Positions 18,717 through 26,798 of a DNA stretch of 64,000 nt are shown here, one piece after another. Numbering within the stretch: the stretch's first letter is position 1; every line of letters starts with the position of its first letter. A program made the position numbers and the translations under genes. The notes below the pieces were generated by a model. That model made no database searches. It had not been told where the DNA came from and saw nothing but the letters and a program-made list of their open reading frames with translations. The DNA comes from Clostridia bacterium (GTDB lineage Bacteria > Bacillota > Clostridia > Oscillospirales > CAG-272): assembly GCA_017466445.1 (NCBI GenBank), contig JAFTUC010000029.1, positions 248,001 through 312,000 on the forward strand, in the 5' to 3' direction.

Positions 18717-19850
18717 ATGTCTGTATCAGGAATCATATTCGCAAATCTTCACGACCAGTACATCCCCCAACTGACCACGACGCGTACGCTCGCCTCCGTT
18801 CCCTTCGGATGCAGATACCGTCTTATAGACTTCCCTCTTTCGAGCTTCGCAAACTCGGGCATCTCGGACGTACACGTCATCACCCAGACGAATTATCACT
18901 CTCTTATGGATCACCTCGGCTCGGGTAAGGACTGGGATCTTGCGAGACGTGTCGGCGGTCTCAAGCTCTATCCGCCCTTCATAACCGCGTACTCCTCAAA
19001 CGAGGCACAGATATATTCAACCCGTCTTAGTGCACTTAAAAATCTCTCGATGCTGATAAACCGCTCGACAGACGATTACATAGTTCTTGCCGACTGCGAC
19101 GGAATATGCAACGTCGATATAAACGATCTCGTGAGCGATCACATAAAGAACGGTGCCGACATCACCTTCGCCATAAAGAGAGTCTCCCTGACTCCCGAAA
19201 AGGCAAAGCACAGCTCTATAGTGGTATCGAGTCCCGACGGCGAGCTTATCGATATGATGCGCGATCCTAAATTCATTTCGGGCGAGGTCGATGTGGACAT
19301 CCACATTTGGGTAGCGACAAGAAGCTACCTGAACCGTGTGATAACCGAGGCGATAAGACACGATTACGACAATTTTGTCAAGGATATCGTAACGAGAAAC
19401 GTAGGAAAGCACAACTACAGAGTTTACAGGTTTGACGGATACTACGCGAAAATCACCTCTATTGAGGACTATTTTGCCTGCAATATGAGCCTTCTCAGCG
19501 ACAAATCGGTCCGTGACGCCCTCTTTAACGTTCACGGCAGACCGATCGTCACCAAGGTAAGAAACAGTACGCCCACCGAATATCTCCCCGGCTCCTCGGT
19601 CGAAAACTCGATGATCGCTGACGGATGCGTCATTGAAGGAAGAGTCGAGAACTCGATAATCTTCCGCGGCGTAAAGATCGGCAAGGGTACTGTCGTAAAA
19701 AATTCCATCCTTTTCCAGGACACTCAAACGGGCAGAGGCGCGAGCCTTAACTGTGTCATCACCGACAAGAGCGTATTCATCCGCGACGGTGTTCATCTCT
19801 CCGGGCATCCGTCTATTCCCTTCTGCATAGCGAAGGAAAAGGTTCTCTGA
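18717..19850 (+). CDS. glgD: GlgD, regulatory paralogue of glucose-1-phosphate adenylyltransferase
   Basis: A 377-residue homologue of GlgC. It keeps the fold (FGCRYRLIDFPLSSFANSGI, then a beta-helix with VENSIIFRGVKIGKGTVVKN) but lacks the glycine-rich catalytic loop: the GlgC segment [10 protein letters not shown] is replaced by IFANLHDQYIPQLTT. This is characteristic of GlgD, which in characterised Bacillota has little activity alone and modulates GlgC in a mixed complex. It starts one base after the glgC stop, with an AAGGAGG site inside the end of glgC, so the two are made together. Confidence 0.95.
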   Translation: MSVSGIIFANLHDQYIPQLTTTRTLASVPFGCRYRLIDFPLSSFANSGISDVHVITQTNYHSLMDHLGSGKDWDLARRVGGLKLYPPFITAYSSNEAQIYSTRLSALKNLSMLINRSTDDYIVLADCDGICNVDINDLVSDHIKNGADITFAIKRVSLTPEKAKHSSIVVSSPDGELIDMMRDPKFISGEVDVDIHIWVATRSYLNRVITEAIRHDYDNFVKDIVTRNVGKHNYRVYRFDGYYAKITSIEDYFACNMSLLSDKSVRDALFNVHGRPIVTKVRNSTPTEYLPGSSVENSMIADGCVIEGRVENSIIFRGVKIGKGTVVKNSILFQDTQTGRGASLNCVITDKSVFIRDGVHLSGHPSIPFCIAKEKVL

Positions 19851-19877
19851 TTATCTGAAAAGGACGGTCTAAAACAA

Positions 19878-21302
19878 GTGGAAAACAAAACCAAGATTCT
19901 TATAGTCGGAGCGGAGGCGCTTCCCTTTGCCGCAACGGGCGGTCTCGGAGACGTTCTCGGATCGCTCCCCGCCGCGCTCGTAAGAGAGGCGAGCGACGTT
20001 GACGTTCGTGTAGTTATGCCCCTTTATTCAAGGGTAGGAGAAAATTTTCGTGCCCTGATGGAAAAGGTTACAGAAATAAACGTCCCCCTTGCATGGAGAA
20101 ATCAGTACTGCGGAATATATTCTCTTAAAAAGGACGGCGTAATCTACTATTTCATCGACAACGAATACTACTTCAAAAGAGACGGACTTTACGGCTTTTT
20201 CGACGACGGAGAAAGATATGCCTTCTTCTCGCGCGCCGTTATGGATATGATCCCCGCGATAGATTTCTATCCCGACGTTCTGCACGCCAACGACTGGCAG
20301 AGCGCTCTCACAGTCATATATAACAAGCTCTATTACAAATATCCCGGAATGAAAACGGTCTACACGATACACAATATCGAGTATCAGGGAAAATACGACA
20401 AATTCATCCTCGGAGACGTATTTGATATAAAAAATGAGGATATGTCGATAGTAGAGTACGATTCCTGCATAAACCTCACAAAGGGCGCTATCGTATGCTG
20501 CGACAGGCTGACCACCGTCAGCGAAAGATATTCCGAGGAGATAAAGGATCCCTTCTTTGCGCACGGGCTTGACGGGATAATCCGTGCCAATGCGGGAAAG
20601 CTTTCGGGAATAGTCAACGGAATCGACTACGATTATTACAATCCGATGAGCCTTGAAAACAAATTCAGTGCATCCTATCATCTGTTTGCGGGCAAGAGCA
20701 AAAGCAAGAACGCTTTGAGAGAGCAGCTCTCTCTTCCTGCGGACAAGGATGCTCCGATAATGTCGATGATCTCGCGTCTTGCCTCCCACAAGGGATTTGA
20801 TCTCGTAAAATGCGTCCTTAATGAGGCTCTTGCCGAGTCGGATATGCAGTTCGTCCTTCTCGGAACGGGAGAAAAGGAATACGAGTACTATTTCTGCGAG
20901 CTCGCTTCCGCGTATCCGGACAGAGTACGGGTCCTGTTTGAGTTCAACAAGGAGCTCTCAAAGAAGATCTACGCAGGCTCCGATCTCTTCCTTATGCCAT
21001 CAAAGAGCGAGCCGTGCGGTCTTTCGCAGATGATAGCATCGAGATATGCAACGGTCCCGATCGTCAGAGAGACCGGCGGTCTTTACGACACGATAAAGCC
21101 GTTTAATCCCGAAACGCTTGAAGGAAACGGAATAACCTTCGCCTCCTACAATGCGCACGATATGCTCGATGCGATAAGACGTGCGCTCGGCATCTTCAAA
21201 AACGTCGAGCTTCGCAAAAGGCTCGTAAAAAATGCCGCAACGATGGACTTTTCGTGGAACGCATCGGCAAGAATGTATTTGAACATGTACGCATCCCTTT
21301 AA
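19878..21302 (+). CDS. glgA: Glycogen synthase GlgA (GT5)
   Basis: Transfers glucose from ADP-glucose to the growing alpha-1,4 glucan chain. The 474-residue product shows the GT5 N-terminal motif as PFAATGGLGDVLGSLP and the C-terminal donor-site region DLFLMPSKSEPCGLSQMIA followed by a glycine-rich RETGGLYDT. The classical KTGGL lysine of E. coli GlgA is Ala here; to my recollection AATGGL or AASGGL variants occur in clostridial enzymes, so I do not regard it as inactivating. The start is GTG at 19878, with AAAAGGA upstream. It sits 27 bases after glgD. Confidence 0.95.
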   Translation: MENKTKILIVGAEALPFAATGGLGDVLGSLPAALVREASDVDVRVVMPLYSRVGENFRALMEKVTEINVPLAWRNQYCGIYSLKKDGVIYYFIDNEYYFKRDGLYGFFDDGERYAFFSRAVMDMIPAIDFYPDVLHANDWQSALTVIYNKLYYKYPGMKTVYTIHNIEYQGKYDKFILGDVFDIKNEDMSIVEYDSCINLTKGAIVCCDRLTTVSERYSEEIKDPFFAHGLDGIIRANAGKLSGIVNGIDYDYYNPMSLENKFSASYHLFAGKSKSKNALREQLSLPADKDAPIMSMISRLASHKGFDLVKCVLNEALAESDMQFVLLGTGEKEYEYYFCELASAYPDRVRVLFEFNKELSKKIYAGSDLFLMPSKSEPCGLSQMIASRYATVPIVRETGGLYDTIKPFNPETLEGNGITFASYNAHDMLDAIRRALGIFKNVELRKRLVKNAATMDFSWNASARMYLNMYASL

Positions 21303-21310
21303 AAACCACC

Positions 21311-21344
21311 GACCCGGGAAACGGCAGACGCAAGCTCCCGGGTC
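21311..21344. other. Strong hairpin between glgA and glgP
   Basis: Perfect nine-base-pair stem GACCCGGGA (21311-21319) with TCCCGGGTC (21336-21344) eight bases after the glgA stop. It is followed by AGTAAAAATTTTA rather than a run of T, so it is more likely an mRNA-stabilising, processing or partial-attenuation element than a full terminator. Confidence 0.55.
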
Positions 21345-21395
21345 AGTAAAAATTTTACCCATAAAAATAAGTTACATACAGGAAAGAACATCTAA

Positions 21396-23858
21396 ATGAA
21401 CAGAATCGAAAACACAGCACATCTCACAAAATCGGACGTTTCCGCGCTCATCGGCGACAAGCTCTCAAGAGTATTCGGAACCATCCCCGCAGAGGCTACC
21501 GCCGATCAGATTTACAAAGCTACACTCATCTCGATAAGAGACACTCTCGCGCAAAAGCGTACCGAATTCAAGAAAAACGTGACCGCTCAGAAGGGAAAGA
21601 AGCTCTACTACATCTGTATGGAGTTTCTCATCGGAAAGAGCCTCAAAAACAATCTTTGCAATCTCGGACTTGAAAATGAGTACCGCGAGGTACTCTCCGA
21701 GCTCGGATACGATCTCGAATGGCTCTACGCACACGAGACGGACGCCGCCCTCGGAAACGGCGGCCTCGGACGTCTTGCCGCCTGCTTTATGGACGCGCTC
21801 ACGACCCTTGACTATTCGGCGACCGGATTTTCCCTTCTCTACGAATACGGTCTTTTCAGACAGAAAATACTTGACGGAGAGCAGATAGAGCTTCCCGACA
21901 CCTGGATGCCCACGGGAGAGTCCTGGCTCGTTCCCCGTACCGACAAGGCTTGCACCGTGCGCTTCGGCGGAAAGATCTCCGAATCCTGGGTAAACGGCAA
22001 GTGCGACATAATCCACACCGACTACACCGAGGTACGCGCAATCCCCTACGATCTTATGATCTCGGGTGCGGACAGCGAGGCTGTCAACAGTCTCCGCCTT
22101 TGGAAGGCTACCTCTGCAAGCGGTCAGTTCAATATGAATCTCTTCTCGCAGGGCGACTATATAAAGGCTATGGCCGAAAACACGCAGGCGGAGATCATTT
22201 CAAAGGTGCTCTACCCCTCGGATAATCACGACGAGGGCAAGCTCCTTCGACTCAGTCAACAGTATTTCCTCGTATGCGCCTCCCTGCAGAGCATAATCGC
22301 CGATCACCTGCGTACCTACGGAAATCTTGCAAACTTTGCCGACAAGGTATCCATACACATAAACGACACTCACCCCGCGCTCGTCGTTCCCGAGCTTATG
22401 AGAATACTGCTCGACACCTATTCCTATTCGTGGGAGGATGCCTGGAGCACGGTCACACGTACTGTAAGCTACACTAACCATACCGTCCTTCCCGAGGCGC
22501 TCGAGACCTGGAACGAGGATCTCTTCAAATACAAGCTCCCGAGAATACACATGATAGTAAGCGAGATCAACAGACGCTTCTGTGCCGATCTCTGGAACGC
22601 TTATCCGGGCGACTGGAATCGGATCACCGATATGTCCATCCTTTCTCACGGCAGAGTCAAGATGGCAAATCTCAGCGTTATCGGCTCGCACACCGTAAAC
22701 GGAGTATCGAAGCTTCATTCGGACATTCTGACCGACACTATATTCTCAAGCTTCTATAACTATACTCCCGAAAAATTCACGAACGTAACTAACGGAGTCG
22801 CTCACAGAAGATGGCTGTGCGCCTCAAATCCCGGACTCGCCTCCCTGCTTTCCGAGACTATCGGAGACTCTTACCGCAAGGAACCCGAAAGGATCGCAGA
22901 TCTTGCGAAATTCGCAAACGACAGCTCGGTACTTGAGCGCATAGGAAAAATAAAGTACGAAAACAAGGCGCGCTTTGCAGAGCACATCAAGGCGAGAAAC
23001 GGTGTATCTCTCGATCCCGACACTCTTTTTGACGTCCAGATCAAGCGCATGCACGAATACAAGCGTCAGCTCCTGAACACGCTTCGCATAATCGAGCTCT
23101 ATTCCGAGCTTCTCGAGGATCCAAACAAGGACGTTCTTCCGCAGACCTTTATATTCGGAGCGAAGGCGGCTCCCGGATACCATATGGCAAAGGAGCTTAT
23201 AAAGCTGATATGCTCGCTTTCGGCAGACATCGAAAAGCATCCGAGAATCAGGGAAAAGATCCGCGTGCTCTTTGCGGAGGACTACAACGTATCTCTTGCC
23301 GAGATCCTTATTCCGTCGGCGGAGGTCTCCGAACAGATCTCGCTTGCGGGCAAGGAAGCCTCGGGCACGGGCAACATGAAGCTCATGTACAACGGCGCTC
23401 TCACTATTGGAACGCTTGACGGCGCAAACGTTGAGATAAACGAGGCACTTCACGGCGAGAACGTATATATTTTCGGTCTTACAACTCCCGAGGTAGACGA
23501 TCTCTGGAAGAGAGGCTACCGCTCATACGAATATTATATAGCAAGCGACAGGATAAAGCGCGCCGTGGATATGCTCAAGCACGGTTTTAACGGAAATGAC
23601 TTTACGATGATATTCAATTATCTTCTCACAGGTCCGGGCATTCCCGATCCTTATATGTGTCTTGCCGATTTCGACAGCTATTTTAACACTCACGAGAAGC
23701 TCTGCCGCGACTACGCGGACAAGACCCTTTGGAACCGTATGTCGCTTATGAACACGGCAAGCGCGGGAATATTCTCCGCAGACCGCTCGATACGTGACTA
23801 CGCGGAAAACATCTGGAAGATAAAGCCCATAAAAAAGGCTGACAATCCGAAAAACTGA
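21396..23858 (+). CDS. glgP: Glycogen phosphorylase GlgP (GT35)
   Basis: Releases glucose 1-phosphate from glycogen ends by phosphorolysis. The 820-residue product has the full family length. The pyridoxal-phosphate motif EASGTGNMKLMYNGA is intact with Lys662, and the N-terminal part has YICMEFLIGKSL and ALGNGGLGRLAACFMDAL. AGGAAAG precedes the ATG. It lies 93 bases after glgA, with a hairpin between them. Its presence in the same operon as the synthesis genes implies that turnover is controlled mainly at the enzyme level. Confidence 0.97.
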   Translation: MNRIENTAHLTKSDVSALIGDKLSRVFGTIPAEATADQIYKATLISIRDTLAQKRTEFKKNVTAQKGKKLYYICMEFLIGKSLKNNLCNLGLENEYREVLSELGYDLEWLYAHETDAALGNGGLGRLAACFMDALTTLDYSATGFSLLYEYGLFRQKILDGEQIELPDTWMPTGESWLVPRTDKACTVRFGGKISESWVNGKCDIIHTDYTEVRAIPYDLMISGADSEAVNSLRLWKATSASGQFNMNLFSQGDYIKAMAENTQAEIISKVLYPSDNHDEGKLLRLSQQYFLVCASLQSIIADHLRTYGNLANFADKVSIHINDTHPALVVPELMRILLDTYSYSWEDAWSTVTRTVSYTNHTVLPEALETWNEDLFKYKLPRIHMIVSEINRRFCADLWNAYPGDWNRITDMSILSHGRVKMANLSVIGSHTVNGVSKLHSDILTDTIFSSFYNYTPEKFTNVTNGVAHRRWLCASNPGLASLLSETIGDSYRKEPERIADLAKFANDSSVLERIGKIKYENKARFAEHIKARNGVSLDPDTLFDVQIKRMHEYKRQLLNTLRIIELYSELLEDPNKDVLPQTFIFGAKAAPGYHMAKELIKLICSLSADIEKHPRIREKIRVLFAEDYNVSLAEILIPSAEVSEQISLAGKEASGTGNMKLMYNGALTIGTLDGANVEINEALHGENVYIFGLTTPEVDDLWKRGYRSYEYYIASDRIKRAVDMLKHGFNGNDFTMIFNYLLTGPGIPDPYMCLADFDSYFNTHEKLCRDYADKTLWNRMSLMNTASAGIFSADRSIRDYAENIWKIKPIKKADNPKN

Positions 23859-23875
23859 CGATCGGACTCTTTACA

Positions 23876-25804
23876 ATGATACCTGAAGGATTAACAAAAT
23901 CTATAATACTTACAAAAAGATCCAAAAAGACCAAAAGTGCCGAGCTTCTCGGCGCTTTTGGCGAGGATGACGTTATAACCGTCTCGCTTTTTGCTCCACG
24001 CGCGCTCGGTCTTTCGTCTCCGCATATCGAGATATACGATGACGACAGACAGAAAAAGACCTACTACCCACTTTTGTGGACAGATCTCAAAGGCGACTGC
24101 GAAACGTACGAAATAAAGCTCTGTCTTTCAAGGCTCTGCGAGGACAAGCACAGCGGTCTCTTTTTCTGGACGGTCGTCTCGGACAGCGCTTACGGCAAAA
24201 TAAGGATATCCTGCGACGTATATTCGTACAGACCGAAGGTCCTTTACGAAAACGAATCTCACGATTCGTTCGTTCTTACGGTATATGAAAAGGGATTCCG
24301 TACGCCCGACTGGATAAAGGGCGGGATAATGTATCACATCTTCGTTGACAGATTTGCAAAGGGCGGACAGTATCCCGTGCGATCGGATGCCGTTATGAAC
24401 GAAGACTGGGACAGATATATGCCTCAGTATGCGGAAATTCCGGGCGGAGAGGTCGAAAACAATATGTTTTTCGGAGGAACGCTTACCGGCATCTGCGAAA
24501 AGCTCGACTACATCGCCTCTCTCGGTATAAGCTGCATCTATCTTTCTCCGATCTTTGAGGCGTATTCAAATCACAAGTACGACACGGGAGACTACGAAAA
24601 GGTAGACGAAATGTTCGGTGGTAACGCCGCACTCGACAGGCTGATCGGCGAGGCGTCAAAGCGCGACATAAGGATAATTCTCGACGGAGTATTCAATCAC
24701 ACGGGAGACGACAGTAAATATTTCAACAAAAGAGGACGCTATAAAGGCATCGGCGCGTGTGACTCGCCCGACTCGCCCTATTTCAAATGGTATGACTTCA
24801 AAAGCTATCCCGACACCTACCGATGCTGGTGGGATATAAAGATCCTGCCCGCGGTAAATACGAAGGATCCCGACTACAACGCTTACATAAACGGGGATGA
24901 CGGCATCGTCCCGAGATACATAAAAAAGGGCACGTCCGGTTGGCGCCTCGACGTTGCGGACGAGCTTTACGAGCCCTTTTTATGCGATCTTCGAGGCGCG
25001 GCAAAAAAGGCCGATCCCGAATCGCTCATAATCGGTGAGGTCTGGGAGGACGCCTCGATAAAGATAGCCTACACAGACCGCAGAAAATATTTCAGAGGCC
25101 GCGAGCTCGACTCGGTAATGAATTATCCTCTTCGGACCGGAATAATACGCTTTATCGAAACGGGAGACAAAAAAGAGCTTTTCTTTGCGTCGGCGTGTCT
25201 CTACTCGAGATACCCGAAGCAGGTCAGCGACTGCCTTATGAATTTTCTCGGAACGCACGATACCGAGCGCATCCTGACCGTTCTCGGAGTCGGAAACCTC
25301 GATATGACCATGAAGGAAAAATCACTGTTTAAAATGAACGGCGATCAAAGGGCAAGAGCTCTCACGCTCATCCGTCTTGCGTACACTATCCTCGCCTTCA
25401 TGCCGGGAATTCCGTGCATATTCTACGGTGATGAGGCAGGTGTCGAGGGACTTGGAGATCCGTTCAACCGCTCCACCTATCCGTGGGGACGGGAGGACAA
25501 GGAGCTTCTCTTCTTCTACCGCGAGCTCGGACGCATCCGCCGCTCAAAGCGTATCCTGCGCGGAGGATATCTGCGCGTTATCGAGGATACTCCAAGCGGA
25601 ATATTCGCCTTTGAGCGCTTCGATCTTAAGGGAAATCTCCTGCTCGTAGCAGTGAACCGCTCCGAAAACGCCTATGATACGGGAGCAAGGGGAGAAAATC
25701 TCATTTCTCATCTTTTCGGATGTGAAAAAAGCTCTTCTGTCATCCCTCCGCTTTCGGCGGGGCTTTGGCAGATAAAAGCAGCAAAAATTGAAATTCCAAA
25801 ATAA
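23876..25804 (+). CDS. GH13 alpha-glucan hydrolase (neopullulanase / cyclomaltodextrinase-like)
   Basis: A 642-residue alpha-amylase-family enzyme with no signal peptide, so probably cytoplasmic. An N-terminal beta domain (about 1-145) is followed by a catalytic barrel starting GGIMYHIFVDRF. Conserved regions are visible with nucleophile Asp359 (SGWRLDVADEL), acid/base Glu388 (IIGEVWED), Asp462 (GTHDTER), and DGVFNHTGDD for region I. The beta domain plus barrel layout is that of neopullulanase/CDase-type enzymes. It follows glgP by 17 bases. No glgX-type isoamylase or malQ lies here, so this enzyme may trim the limit dextrins left by GlgP (inference). Confidence 0.9.
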   Translation: MIPEGLTKSIILTKRSKKTKSAELLGAFGEDDVITVSLFAPRALGLSSPHIEIYDDDRQKKTYYPLLWTDLKGDCETYEIKLCLSRLCEDKHSGLFFWTVVSDSAYGKIRISCDVYSYRPKVLYENESHDSFVLTVYEKGFRTPDWIKGGIMYHIFVDRFAKGGQYPVRSDAVMNEDWDRYMPQYAEIPGGEVENNMFFGGTLTGICEKLDYIASLGISCIYLSPIFEAYSNHKYDTGDYEKVDEMFGGNAALDRLIGEASKRDIRIILDGVFNHTGDDSKYFNKRGRYKGIGACDSPDSPYFKWYDFKSYPDTYRCWWDIKILPAVNTKDPDYNAYINGDDGIVPRYIKKGTSGWRLDVADELYEPFLCDLRGAAKKADPESLIIGEVWEDASIKIAYTDRRKYFRGRELDSVMNYPLRTGIIRFIETGDKKELFFASACLYSRYPKQVSDCLMNFLGTHDTERILTVLGVGNLDMTMKEKSLFKMNGDQRARALTLIRLAYTILAFMPGIPCIFYGDEAGVEGLGDPFNRSTYPWGREDKELLFFYRELGRIRRSKRILRGGYLRVIEDTPSGIFAFERFDLKGNLLLVAVNRSENAYDTGARGENLISHLFGCEKSSSVIPPLSAGLWQIKAAKIEIPK

Positions 25805-25821
25805 ATCACAGGAAGATCTCT

Positions 25822-26703
25822 ATGTTTTTTGATATCCATTCTCACATGTACAAATACCCATATCCTACGGGCGACGGACGTTTTCTGATGTCTACTCCCG
25901 AGCAGGTAGGAAAAAGATACGCGGAGCTGAACATCACGGGCGCCGCCATCCTTCCGATACTCGGTCCCGAGCTTTACGTTCCTCAGTCGGTCGGAGAGGT
26001 CATCGATATGGCAAATACGTCAAACGGAAAATACGTCGCGTTTTGCAACGTCGATCCACGCGCTCTTACAAACTCGTCCGACGCTCCGCTCCTCACTCTT
26101 TTCGAGCACTACAAGGCGCTCGGATGCAAGGGCATCGGAGAGGTCATGCCTCAGCTTGAGTGGAACGATCCTCTTGTACAGAATCTTCTTAAATGCACCG
26201 AAAGATCGGGACTTCCCCTGCTTTTCGACGTGACGGCCTGCCGTAACAGCGGATACGGGCTCTATGACGACAAGGGAATGCCTCAGCTTGAAAGAGCGCT
26301 CGATCGCTATCCCGATCTTGTGTTTATAGGTCACGGACCTGCGTTCTGGGCAGAGATATCCGAGCTGCGAGAGGAAAGCGACCGCTTCGGATATCCCGAT
26401 TATCCTGTCATAAAGGAAGGAAGAGTAGCAGCTCTTATGCGTAAATATCCGAACCTGTGGGTCGATCTTTCGGCGGGAAGCGGAGCTAACGCAATGCTCA
26501 GAGATATGAGCTATGCGGGAAGCTTCATGAGAGAATTCAGCGAAAGAATAATGTTCGGAACCGATATCTGCTATCACGATCAAGTAATAAAGCAGCCGCA
26601 GATACTTTTCGATCTGTTCGGCAGCGGCGCCATCACTCAGGATATGTTCGACGCTATTGCGAGAAAAAACGCTTACCGCTTACTTTCGATCGACGGAGAC
26701 TGA
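25822..26703 (+). CDS. Amidohydrolase-family metal-dependent hydrolase
   Basis: A 293-residue TIM-barrel hydrolase of the amidohydrolase_2 / TatD-like type. Metal-ligand motifs visible are FFDIHSHMY at the N-terminus, KGIGEVMP, LVFIGHGPAFW and MFGTDICYHD near the C-terminus. The substrate is unknown. It sits 17 bases after the GH13 gene with an AGGAAG ribosome binding site, and is the last gene before a strong terminator, so it is transcribed with the glycogen genes; a link to glycogen metabolism is not established. Confidence 0.8.
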   Translation: MFFDIHSHMYKYPYPTGDGRFLMSTPEQVGKRYAELNITGAAILPILGPELYVPQSVGEVIDMANTSNGKYVAFCNVDPRALTNSSDAPLLTLFEHYKALGCKGIGEVMPQLEWNDPLVQNLLKCTERSGLPLLFDVTACRNSGYGLYDDKGMPQLERALDRYPDLVFIGHGPAFWAEISELREESDRFGYPDYPVIKEGRVAALMRKYPNLWVDLSAGSGANAMLRDMSYAGSFMREFSERIMFGTDICYHDQVIKQPQILFDLFGSGAITQDMFDAIARKNAYRLLSIDGD

Positions 26704-26720
26704 CCCTACTCTAAACAAAT

Positions 26721-26751
26721 AACAGACCGAGGCAGATCGCCTCGGTCTGTT
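26721..26751. terminator. Terminator at the end of the glycogen operon
   Basis: Perfect 13-base-pair stem AACAGACCGAGGC (26721-26733) with GCCTCGGTCTGTT (26739-26751), five-base loop. It lies between the converging amidohydrolase and pcrA genes and probably serves both strands; T-rich stretches follow on each side. Confidence 0.88.
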
Positions 26752-26798
26752 CTCTTTATAACTGCGGTAAAGGTCGCTATGTTGTCTTAAATGCGCTC

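Noticed and set aside
19878-21302. Inactive GlgA because the KTGGL lysine is replaced
   Set aside because: The rest of the GT5 motifs are intact, and to my recollection AATGGL-type variants occur in clostridial GlgA, so inactivity is not supported.
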